From Paludibacter sp. (GTDB taxonomy: Bacteria; Bacteroidota; Bacteroidia; Bacteroidales; Paludibacteraceae): a DNA stretch of 5,988 bases. The translations under genes and the position numbers were made by a program. Below, piece by piece: positions 1 to 5,988 of this stretch (position 1 is its first letter; each line of letters starts with the position of its first letter). The stretch is from the NCBI GenBank assembly GCA_028748945.1, contig JAQTOL010000214.1, positions 1 through 5,988 on the forward strand, given 5' to 3'. The notes beneath the pieces were generated by a model. That model worked only from the letters and a program-made list of their open reading frames with translations, made no database searches and was not told where the DNA came from.

Positions 1-878
1 GCTGCACCAGTTGATGTCCATAAACCATAATTAACCGTTGCGGCATTTCCTAGTTGCGTTAAATGAAATTCATTATTATAAAAATCACCTCCATTGATAT
101 AATAAAACCAACCGCAACGACCTTGGGCAGTGATAATATTATTTTTTACAACTAAACCTGTTGTTTTTACTGTTGTCAAAGTACCTGAACTGGTAGTATT
201 AATTCCTTGTCCGGATACGGAGGCAACCGATGTAATAATGTTATTATCAATAGTAACACCAATTGGTCCGACTTCCACTGCAACACCCTTGCGGGTAACC
301 ATACCGATGCATTGAGCTGAAGTTCCTGTTGATTTGCTTTCGTAGATACAATTTTTTATGACTGTATTTTCACAAGCACCAACAATAACAGTCAATTTTG
401 AGCTTGAAATGCTTGCACTGGCTGTTGTAAATTTCAATCTTCTTGTTGTTCCACCCACAGCATAACCGTCAATTGTTACTTTGCTTGTAGATATTGTATT
501 ATCATCAGTTGCAGGATTACTCCAGCTTACGGTTAAATTCTTTTGACCAATCACGAAATGACCAGAAGCGGCAGTATTATCAGTCGTTTTCGTAAAAGTA
601 ATGGTGCGATCAACGTCTGCGTCGGGACGAATGGTAATGCCAAAACCATTTGTGTTAACAGCTAAGCCAATATTGGCGGCTTCGGTTATGTCCGAAGTAA
701 TTTCAAGTACAATATCACCTCCAACACCATTTGTGTTAATATCTGCAACCGCAGCACTTAATGATGTGTAATTAGGTGAAACTTCTGCAGTTCCAACTTT
801 GTATGTTCCTGACATAGTTGCAGCCATCGCCAATGTCGTTAGTGCAAAGGCAGCCATGAATAAAGTAAATTTTTTCAT
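1..878 (-). CDS. Secreted right-handed beta-helix (pectin-lyase-fold-like) protein, 3' end cut by window edge
   Basis: The frame opens at an ATG at 878-876 and stays open through 292 codons to the left edge, so the C-terminus is missing. The first ~20 residues form a signal peptide: MKKF, then a hydrophobic stretch (TLFMAAFALTTLAMA) with a likely signal peptidase I site after AMA. Residues ~23-65 (SGTYKVG, then YTSLSAAVADIN, NGVGGDIVLEI) match the opening commonly seen in Bacteroidota surface proteins of the beta-helix class, where a 'GTY.IG...Y.sl.aAv..ln..Gv.G.v...I' segment caps the helix. From ~170 onward come PbH1-like rungs: VIKNCIYES (~173), VTIDNNIITS (~208), LVVKNNIITA (~242) and DFYNNEFHL (~265). 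Such proteins are usually much longer and end in a T9SS tail, which would lie beyond the window. No catalytic residues are recognisable, so an enzymatic role (polysaccharide lyase), adhesion or a structural role all remain open. No Shine-Dalgarno sequence precedes the ATG, as is usual in this phylum. A promoter with an overlapping palindrome lies upstream. Confidence 0.85.
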   Translation of the reverse strand, partial: MKKFTLFMAAFALTTLAMAATMSGTYKVGTAEVSPNYTSLSAAVADINTNGVGGDIVLEITSDITEAANIGLAVNTNGFGITIRPDADVDRTITFTKTTDNTAASGHFVIGQKNLTVSWSNPATDDNTISTSKVTIDGYAVGGTTRRLKFTTASASISSSKLTVIVGACENTVIKNCIYESKSTGTSAQCIGMVTRKGVAVEVGPIGVTIDNNIITSVASVSGQGINTTSSGTLTTVKTTGLVVKNNIITAQGRCGWFYYINGGDFYNNEFHLTQLGNAATVNYGLWTSTGA

Positions 879-925
879 AAACGATAATTTTAGTGTGAAT
901 AAATTGTAAGTTGTATAATCAGTTG

Positions 926-956
926 TAAAAATAGACAATATTTTTGTGTCTGCAAA
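926..956 (-). promoter_or_regulatory. Candidate Bacteroidota-type promoter of the beta-helix gene
   Basis: On the minus strand, TTTG at 956-953 is followed by exactly 19 bases and then TATTTTTA at 933-926. The primary sigma factor of Bacteroidota is known to use a -33 TTTG (or TTG) and a -7 TAnnTTTG element about 19 bases apart. The second box here matches at seven of eight positions (final A instead of G). It would start transcription near 919-921 and give a leader of about 40 bases before the ATG at 878. No other pair in this spacer fits as well. The call rests on pattern matching only. Confidence 0.5.
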
Positions 957-963
957 CGTTTGC
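952..963. promoter_or_regulatory. Perfect 12-bp palindrome, LacI/PurR-family operator-like
   Basis: GCAAACGTTTGC is a perfect inverted repeat centred on a CpG. It agrees with the general LacI/GalR-family operator form and in particular with the core of the E. coli PurR consensus ACGCAAACGTTTGCGT; the right flank (GCGT) also matches, while the left flank (TCTGC) does not. It lies about 75 bases upstream of the beta-helix ATG and contains the TTTG that serves as the candidate -33 element, so a bound protein would block RNA polymerase. No regulator gene is present in the window, so the cognate protein is unknown. Confidence 0.5.
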
Positions 964-1060
964 GTAATGTATTTTATATGTTTAATAACAGAAAAAAAGA
1001 TATTATTTAAAAATTAGAATTTGAAAACGGAGCTAATTGAGAATTTCGGATGTGCATTTA

Positions 1061-1076
1061 AAAATGATTTCATTTT
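1061..1076 (-). terminator. Weak AT-rich hairpin after the epimerase gene, possible terminator
   Basis: AAAATGA (1061-1067) and TCATTTT (1070-1076) are perfect inverted arms separated by two bases; realistically this gives a six-pair stem with a four-base loop. Read on the minus strand, it lies 26 bases past the epimerase stop and ends in a run of five Ts. The stem contains only one G-C pair, so intrinsic termination here would be inefficient. It is listed because nothing better lies between the stop at 1102 and the next promoter. Confidence 0.2.
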
Positions 1077-1101
1077 GTTTATAGAACAACACATCAGACT
1101 A

Positions 1102-2241
1102 TTATAAAATATTAACTCCAATTCCGGGTTCATTGTTCAACTGGACTTTTCCATTGCTGAATTTTGCACCACTGAACAAATCATTTGTAATTAATAAATT
1201 GCCATCGAGGTCCGCAAAATCCATTTGAGGCGAAAGTTGTGCTGCTGCAGAAATGGCACACGAAGTTTCGGTCATACAGCCAATCATGAGTTTTAAATCA
1301 CAGGTTTTTGCCAATGTAATCATTTGATGTGCTTCACGCATCCCGGTGCATTTCATGAGTTTAATATTTATCCCACTGAAAACACCCTGTAATCCTAAAA
1401 TATCTTCCAGGCGTTGACAGGATTCATCGGCGAAGGTTGGCAAAGGACTTTGATCCGTAAGCCACGCCATATCCTCTAAATTATGTTTGGGCAATGGTTG
1501 TTCAATCATTTCGACCTTTCTTTCCGAAAGCCATTCAATCATTTTCAATGCATAATGCTTATCTTTCCAGCCCTGATTTGCATCTACACGAATGGGTTTA
1601 TCTGTGACCGAGCGTATGGTATTGATAAGCATTTTATCTGTTGCTTCATCTACACCAAGTTTCACTTTAAGCACTTTGAAAGGCCCCGTTTCCAACGTTT
1701 TTTTACGCACTTCATCTTCTGTATCAATGCCAATGGTAAAAGTTGTAAAAGGCACTTTTGTAGCCGTGTAACCCCACAGAGCATGCCAGGGTTGTCCCAT
1801 CAATTTCCCCACCAAATCGTGCAAAGCAATATCTACAGAAGCTTTGGCTGCCGTATTATTAATTGCGATTTTATCAACATAAGTCAAGATATCATCCAAT
1901 TCAAAAGGGTTGCTGAACTGTTTTAAATTTATTTTTTCTAAAAAAGCTATAACTGAAGCCTGTGACTCCCCAAGGTAAGGAGGCATTGCTGCTTCACCAT
2001 AGCCGGTAACTCCATCGTATGTAATTTCAGTTAATACAATGGGTGTCGTTGTGCGTGTATAACCCGAAACAGTGAAAGGATGTTTCAATTGGAGGTTGTA
2101 AGGTCTATAGGTGAGCTGCATTCGGTTATTTCCAGTCAGATTTCGAATTTTATTTTTTTGTGCAAAAATAGAATTTGCATTGACAAATGAAGCGGCAGTC
2201 GCCAAAGCGGATGTTTTGATAAAAGATCTTCGTGTAAACAT
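1102..2241 (-). CDS. Exported dipeptide epimerase (L-Ala-D/L-Glu epimerase type, enolase superfamily)
   Basis: A 379-residue protein of the muconate-lactonizing subgroup of the enolase superfamily. These enzymes use Mg2+ and two lysines on a (beta/alpha)8 barrel to invert the alpha-carbon of the second residue of a dipeptide, typically L-Ala-D-Glu from peptidoglycan. Numbering from the ATG, the capping domain spans ~37-145 with the loop GYGEA at 80-84. The barrel carries KVK (Lys192, Lys194), metal ligands Asp220 (VDANQGW), Glu247 (IEQPLP) and Asp272 (FADES), and the opposite acid/base Lys294 (NIKLMK). An ADLDG segment supplies the Asp344-x-Asp346 pair that in dipeptide epimerases binds the substrate amino group, which favours this function over other members. 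All key residues are present. The N-terminus MFTRRSFIKTS plus a hydrophobic stretch resembles a twin-arginine (Tat) signal, so it is probably periplasmic or membrane-anchored. A TTG at 2256 would add five residues, but the ATG at 2241 puts the RR motif at residues 4-5 and is preferred. Exact dipeptide specificity cannot be read from sequence. Confidence 0.88.
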   Translation of the reverse strand: MFTRRSFIKTSALATAASFVNANSIFAQKNKIRNLTGNNRMQLTYRPYNLQLKHPFTVSGYTRTTTPIVLTEITYDGVTGYGEAAMPPYLGESQASVIAFLEKINLKQFSNPFELDDILTYVDKIAINNTAAKASVDIALHDLVGKLMGQPWHALWGYTATKVPFTTFTIGIDTEDEVRKKTLETGPFKVLKVKLGVDEATDKMLINTIRSVTDKPIRVDANQGWKDKHYALKMIEWLSERKVEMIEQPLPKHNLEDMAWLTDQSPLPTFADESCQRLEDILGLQGVFSGINIKLMKCTGMREAHQMITLAKTCDLKLMIGCMTETSCAISAAAQLSPQMDFADLDGNLLITNDLFSGAKFSNGKVQLNNEPGIGVNIL

Positions 2242-2244
2242 ATG

Positions 2245-2261
2245 TATAATTGTCAATTATA
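2245..2261. promoter_or_regulatory. 17-bp perfect inverted repeat immediately before the epimerase ATG
   Basis: TATAATTG, a single T, then CAATTATA form a perfect 8+1+8 inverted repeat. It ends three bases upstream of the ATG at 2241 and covers the alternative TTG codon at 2256. It could be an operator or translational hairpin. TATAATTG also differs by one base from the Bacteroidota -7 box TAnnTTTG, but no TTTG or TTG lies about 19 bases upstream and the start point would leave almost no leader. The function is therefore not assigned. Confidence 0.35.
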
Positions 2262-2621
2262 ATTTTCATACCTAAAAAGAGAAACAGAATCACTGGTTAC
2301 AAGGAAGATTTTGGATGGAAATTATGCCTGAATCCTGATCAATCAGGGTTAAAACCCCTCAGAAATATAATTGTCTCCCTGCATTATAAACATCAAAACG
2401 ATTGTTTCCGTATCTTAATCTGCTAATATGTACTTTTCTGATGCGTAAATATATTCAGCAATCCCTTTTAAAATTGTAAGGTGTGATACTTGCTCTTTGC
2501 CTTCATTTATTGAACCGCAGAACAAAAGGCCCGGCGGTTGTAAATAAAAGAAATGAATATGTTTTCATTGAATATTGCAGGAAAGAAGGGTGTTATTTCT
2601 GTTTTACTTCATCCGTTTATT

Positions 2622-2659
2622 CTTTTATAAACAGGGCTTCACCTGAAGTGAAGCCCTGT
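2622..2659 (-). terminator. Strong hairpin terminator of the large T9SS gene
   Basis: ACAGGGCTTCAC (2631-2642) and GTGAAGCCCTGT (2648-2659) are perfect 12-bp complementary arms around a five-base loop. Transcription from the large minus-strand gene meets the stem 28 bases after its TAG stop and then a short T-rich tract (TTTAT at 2630-2626). The G-C content of the stem and its position make it a convincing intrinsic terminator. It separates the large gene from the epimerase as transcription units, unless read-through is substantial. Confidence 0.85.
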
Positions 2660-2687
2660 CTGAATTATTGCAATGAATATCAATAAA

Positions 2688-5600
2688 CTATTGTTTCATA
2701 ATTCGTTTCGTAACAGTACCTTCAGTCGTTTTCACCTTTAGAATATAAACACCCGGTTGTAAAGTTGAAACAGATAAGTTCACACGATTTGTGTTTGAAC
2801 TTTCCGAATACAGCAGACTCCCTTTCAAATCGTAAAGTGCAATTTTTTCAATGTTTGAACTTTTTGATTCAACGATTAATTGGTCAACTGCCGGATTAGG
2901 ATAAACTTTTATCATTTCTCCCTGATCTTTGATCGGATTAAGAGAAGTTATTGTGATAATCTGACCGGAAGGAGCCGGAGTAGTAAACTGATTATCAGCT
3001 TTTGGCAGAGCCCACACACCCAGACGTTCCGAAGTATTTGAAATGACATATAAATTTCCGGCGCGGTCAAATGATATTCCCGCTGTATTACTTCCCATGG
3101 CCGGCTTGATTGAATGAAGTCGTGTCAGAGTTGGTATGCCGGTTTCGGAATAGCTTATGGCAAAAATCTTCACTTCATCCTGACAACCCATTGCCAAGAT
3201 TGTTCCATCCTGATTTACAGCCATTCCTCCTGTATAAGAATTTACAATTAATGATGGAGTTAATCCCGAATTAAAATTCAAAACACCATTAGTATCAATG
3301 TGAATCAACGATGGTATTGTTGCAGCATCAGTAGCCCGGTATTGCGATATCCACCACCCTCCGTGGTTATCAGGCGCTATACACGAATTCATGTTTTGTT
3401 GTAAATTTCCATTCAGTGCATCATTGTATACAACTGCACTTGGAGCCGATTGCCATGGAGTTTCCAATGTCCCGATATTATATTGCAATACATTCCCGAC
3501 ACTGGTTGCCACTGCATCTATATAATCTTCATCTAAAGTGTATAATTTTGTATCGGCACCAGTTCCAAGAACCCAGCAATGTGCAATTGATCCGTGAATA
3601 TTCACACCATTGAAAGTGGATAAACCCGAAGAAGTAAGTGTTAGTCCTTCGAATACAGGTTTAAATGCCCCTGCAGGATTTGCGGGGTCCATTATCCAGA
3701 CTCCCGGATGTGAATTACTCCAGTCGGTTATATAAACTTTTCCATCGGGTGCTACACTCAGGCGCATTGGACTGCTTCCGGTACCCCAGGTTATTTGTCC
3801 GGTATAACTTTCAGCTCCTTGATTTGTAATATCTTCCAATGCCGAATTTAAAATATAGATACCATCTTTGGTCATCCGACCGGTTCCAGTGCGAGGAGCC
3901 GTTTCTGTAGCATAAACTCTTCCGAAGTAAGGACTTTCAAAATTATTATCTACCGCTACACCACGTGGTGAATAAAATTGCATTTGTTCCTTATTATTAT
4001 CAGAGAATTTTAACGGACGATCAATTGATTCTGCTGTAGCTGTAACTGACCACGTATAATTTCCATCAATTACTCCTTCAAAGTTTCCATTTATCGAATT
4101 ATTTCCTTTTGATAATGGACCGACTGAAATTACTTTGACTATTGAGTCGCCTTTGAGTATATTAATATTTACGTTGGTAGCATTCTCATTCAATGTAAAA
4201 GTAAATAAGTATGTATTTGGACATACACAGTTTGGAACAGCCAATTGCAGTTCGGAAGCATAGATATTGGCTTTACCCGTTGGAGCAACAGTTTTAAAAC
4301 GTGCCATACCTTCGTTTTGTGCCAAAATCATTAAATCAATATCGTAGCCGCTGACTTTAGCTGCAGCTGCCATATAACTTGCTTTTTGGGTTCCTAAACC
4401 GGCTTCGGTAAGTTTCTCTGATACTTTTACAGCATTATTCAAACCGTCTGTAACATCGAACATCACCACGCCTACGGCTGTTGAGTCAGGCAAACAAACT
4501 GGTGACGCCATGAATACATGTTTTGCATTCCGGAAGAAGAAATTACCTGCAGCAACCGGTTCGATTGCATACCCTGATTTCTCGGCAAAGACTCCTTTGT
4601 TTACTAATATTGAACGATCCGGTTGATTCCAGTCAAACTGAAATTCAGTAGGTAAAATCTTTTCGCTGTCTAAATAGAAATGATCAGCTCCCGTTGGAGA
4701 GATGGTGAACGTAAATTTCTTTCCCCACAATGCTTCGGTATAGTTTGTGGCATCAATCATATATTTATAGCCAATGGCCGAAATTCCTTCTTCATAAAGC
4801 AATCCTACTATTCGAATAGCTTTCGAGGATCCGGTTGTAACCGAAGGTGTATAGATTGTACATCTCCAGCGTGGTCCGCTTACTGCGAAGGTTTCACCCA
4901 TCACTCCGTTCGCCCAGTTTCCTTGTTGCTGCGTTTGAAAGAGCAGAGTAGGGGCTATTGAATCATTATCCCATGTATAAACTTTGAAATAACGCCCCAA
5001 TGTTTCTGGTAAACCGACAGTGTCTTTATTGCAGGCAAGTAAATAACCATCCGAAGTAAAATTGATATCATTAATAATTTTAGCACCACCGGAAACTCCG
5101 GTCAAATTCATTTCGCGGATTTGAGCTGTTGTAACGGCATTTATTACTAAAATCTTCGGTTCGGTAGTCAAAACATATAATTTCTCATTCCGGTAAAGTA
5201 CTTTTTTGATTTGATTTGGATTTAGCCATTCAGGTACTACCGGTGTAGTTGTTTCGAAATTATAATGTTTTAAAGCGATTGCTCCGGCTTCCTGAACAGG
5301 ATCGGGATAGTTGGGTGTTGTATCTTTGTCGATAACCAGATTCGGGTTAACCAGCATCATTTTGGCATAGGTTGTAGTTGCAGCAGTTACCGAAACAGTA
5401 GTGTCTATCGGGCTGTGATCTTTAGCTTCAATATGCAGTTTATAAGTACCGGGAGTCAAATCGTAAAATGCAAAAATCCCATTGTATAGCGTATCAACCT
5501 GACACATACCCAGCGAATCACCGGCAGCATTCATGAGTTTTACTTTTGTCCCGTTAAGTGGTAACCAACGGTCATTAGTACCTGCTTTGTAAGTGTATTT

Positions 5601-5988
5601 GGTATTTACAATCGTTTCATCTTTCCCTTTTGCAAATCCGGCAATGATACCGGTTGATGGCAAGCTGACCTGAAAATAATCACAAAAATAACGATAAAAA
5701 TTTACTGCTTCCAGTTTGCGATAATTTACATTCAGTAATCTGTGTGTTTCAGGTTGATAATCATGGAACGAACCTTCAGATAAAAACCCCGGTACGGTAA
5801 GCGGACGTAAAACGCCTAATCCGCTTGTATTTCCATAAAATGAGAAATCGCCGCGAAGATTTGTTGAAGTGGTATAATACGTCCAGTTCGTCAGTTGGTT
5901 CGACATCTGTCTTGGCCATGTGGTCTGTGCCATTGGTAAACTGGCAGCGACTGTCGGATCATTATCGTAGCCATGATACAAAATCAGC
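2688..5988 (-). CDS. Large T9SS-exported protein: amidase-like domain, beta-propellers and sorting tail (5' end outside window)
   Basis: The frame is open at the right edge with no stop, so the N-terminus is missing; a TTG at 5981 is not a credible start because it falls inside a domain. Counting from that TTG (1097 residues to the TAG): residues 1-103 look like the end of an Amidase_3-type zinc N-acetylmuramoyl-L-alanine amidase. They include LGVLRP (55-60) and VPGFLSEGSFHDY (63-75), where Glu69 fits the catalytic Glu of the family's 'vPavLvElgF' motif, followed by ETHRLLN and a helix ending in YF. The zinc-binding part would lie upstream. Residues ~140-212 resemble a carboxypeptidase-regulatory-like beta-sandwich (GIFAFYDLTPGTYKLHIEA). 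Residues ~236-565 and ~660-1010 have propeller-like strands such as INFTSDGYLLA, SVAPDGKVYITD, AVNQDGTILA and SFDRAGNLYVIS; the first may correspond to a Bacteroidota DUF. Residues 1026-1097 (VYPNPAVDQL, IALYDLKG, LQPGVYILKV) are a classic type A T9SS sorting domain. The protein should be surface-exposed or released, possibly cutting peptidoglycan; activity is unproven. Confidence 0.8.
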   Translation of the reverse strand, partial: LILYHGYDNDPTVAASLPMAQTTWPRQMSNQLTNWTYYTTSTNLRGDFSFYGNTSGLGVLRPLTVPGFLSEGSFHDYQPETHRLLNVNYRKLEAVNFYRYFCDYFQVSLPSTGIIAGFAKGKDETIVNTKYTYKAGTNDRWLPLNGTKVKLMNAAGDSLGMCQVDTLYNGIFAFYDLTPGTYKLHIEAKDHSPIDTTVSVTAATTTYAKMMLVNPNLVIDKDTTPNYPDPVQEAGAIALKHYNFETTTPVVPEWLNPNQIKKVLYRNEKLYVLTTEPKILVINAVTTAQIREMNLTGVSGGAKIINDINFTSDGYLLACNKDTVGLPETLGRYFKVYTWDNDSIAPTLLFQTQQQGNWANGVMGETFAVSGPRWRCTIYTPSVTTGSSKAIRIVGLLYEEGISAIGYKYMIDATNYTEALWGKKFTFTISPTGADHFYLDSEKILPTEFQFDWNQPDRSILVNKGVFAEKSGYAIEPVAAGNFFFRNAKHVFMASPVCLPDSTAVGVVMFDVTDGLNNAVKVSEKLTEAGLGTQKASYMAAAAKVSGYDIDLMILAQNEGMARFKTVAPTGKANIYASELQLAVPNCVCPNTYLFTFTLNENATNVNINILKGDSIVKVISVGPLSKGNNSINGNFEGVIDGNYTWSVTATAESIDRPLKFSDNNKEQMQFYSPRGVAVDNNFESPYFGRVYATETAPRTGTGRMTKDGIYILNSALEDITNQGAESYTGQITWGTGSSPMRLSVAPDGKVYITDWSNSHPGVWIMDPANPAGAFKPVFEGLTLTSSGLSTFNGVNIHGSIAHCWVLGTGADTKLYTLDEDYIDAVATSVGNVLQYNIGTLETPWQSAPSAVVYNDALNGNLQQNMNSCIAPDNHGGWWISQYRATDAATIPSLIHIDTNGVLNFNSGLTPSLIVNSYTGGMAVNQDGTILAMGCQDEVKIFAISYSETGIPTLTRLHSIKPAMGSNTAGISFDRAGNLYVISNTSERLGVWALPKADNQFTTPAPSGQIITITSLNPIKDQGEMIKVYPNPAVDQLIVESKSSNIEKIALYDLKGSLLYSESSNTNRVNLSVSTLQPGVYILKVKTTEGTVTKRIMKQ

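Larger units (their letters stand above)
2242..2687. other. 446-base intergenic spacer between the amidase-like gene and the epimerase gene
   Basis: No convincing gene is seen on either strand. The right part holds the hairpin terminator of the upstream gene (2631-2659) and the left end holds the 17-bp inverted repeat before the epimerase ATG. In between, 2334-2357 contains two overlapping short inverted repeats (CCTGAT-CA-ATCAGG and GGGTT-AA-AACCC). The epimerase promoter must lie here if the terminator works. The best -7 candidates on the minus strand are TATATTTC near 2367 and TATATTTA near 2454, but neither has a TTTG at the expected distance, so no promoter is called. Confidence 0.6.

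Noticed and set aside
130..315. Open frame of 61 codons on the plus strand
   Set aside because: It lies antisense inside the well-supported beta-helix gene, is low in complexity (Thr/Pro/Val-rich) and resembles no family I recognise.
904..927. Three copies of TTGTA (904, 911, 923) in the leader of the beta-helix gene
   Set aside because: A five-base AT-rich word with irregular spacing (7 and 12) is not distinguishable from chance here.
1483..1926. Open frame of 147 codons on the plus strand
   Set aside because: It is antisense to the epimerase barrel, whose catalytic motifs are intact; its Phe/His/Cys-rich composition is typical of a shadow frame.
2357..2400. Possible epimerase promoter (TTTG near 2395, TATATTTC near 2367)
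   Set aside because: The spacer between the two boxes is 24 bases, longer than the usual ~19 for Bacteroidota promoters, so it is not called.
2513..2539. Inverted repeat AACCGC / GCGGTT with a 15-base loop
   Set aside because: The arms are only six bases and the loop is long; no T tract follows on either strand, and chance occurrence in a spacer of this size is plausible.
2483..2686. Open frame of 67 codons on the plus strand in the intergenic spacer
   Set aside because: It starts at GTG, runs through the hairpin terminator of the opposite-strand gene, has no ribosome-binding or promoter signal, and its product has no recognisable features.
3416..3613. Open frame of 65 codons on the plus strand
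   Set aside because: It is antisense to the second propeller-like region of the large gene, and its His/Tyr/Leu-rich composition indicates a shadow frame.
4680..4961. Open frame of 93 codons on the plus strand
   Set aside because: It is antisense to the first propeller-like region of the large gene and has no signal of its own.

Overview
The window looks like chromosomal DNA of a member of the Bacteroidota, probably an anaerobic or environmental Bacteroidales-type organism. Four things point that way: a clear type IX secretion (T9SS) C-terminal sorting domain, a secreted beta-helix protein with the Bacteroidota-style N-terminus, AT-rich spacers without Shine-Dalgarno sequences, and a promoter that fits the TTTG / TAnnTTTG pattern. 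The exact genus cannot be read from the sequence.

All three genes are on the minus strand, so transcription runs from the right end to the left. (1) From the right edge to 2688 lies the C-terminal ~1100 residues of a large exported protein. It contains the end of a zinc N-acetylmuramoyl-L-alanine amidase-like domain, a small beta-sandwich, two beta-propeller-like regions and a T9SS sorting tail. A strong hairpin terminator (2631-2659) follows its stop codon. (2) After a 446-base spacer, 2241-1102 encodes an enolase-superfamily dipeptide epimerase (L-Ala-D/L-Glu epimerase type) with a complete active site and a Tat-like export signal. A 17-bp perfect inverted repeat sits directly before its ATG. 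(3) After a 223-base spacer, 878-1 encodes the N-terminal 292 residues of a secreted right-handed beta-helix protein, cut by the left edge. Its promoter candidate carries a perfect 12-bp LacI/PurR-type palindrome that contains the -33 element.

A plausible theme for the first two genes is peptidoglycan turnover outside the cytoplasm: an exported amidase-like protein would free stem peptides, and an exported epimerase would convert L-Ala-D-Glu to L-Ala-L-Glu, which ordinary peptidases can cleave. This is inference; the terminator between them argues against a single operon. The beta-helix gene seems to be separately controlled. I see no RNA gene, CRISPR array, insertion sequence or clearly new multi-gene system. 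The most interesting items are the operator/promoter overlap at 926-963, the palindrome at the epimerase start, and the export signal on an enzyme whose characterised relatives are mostly cytoplasmic.
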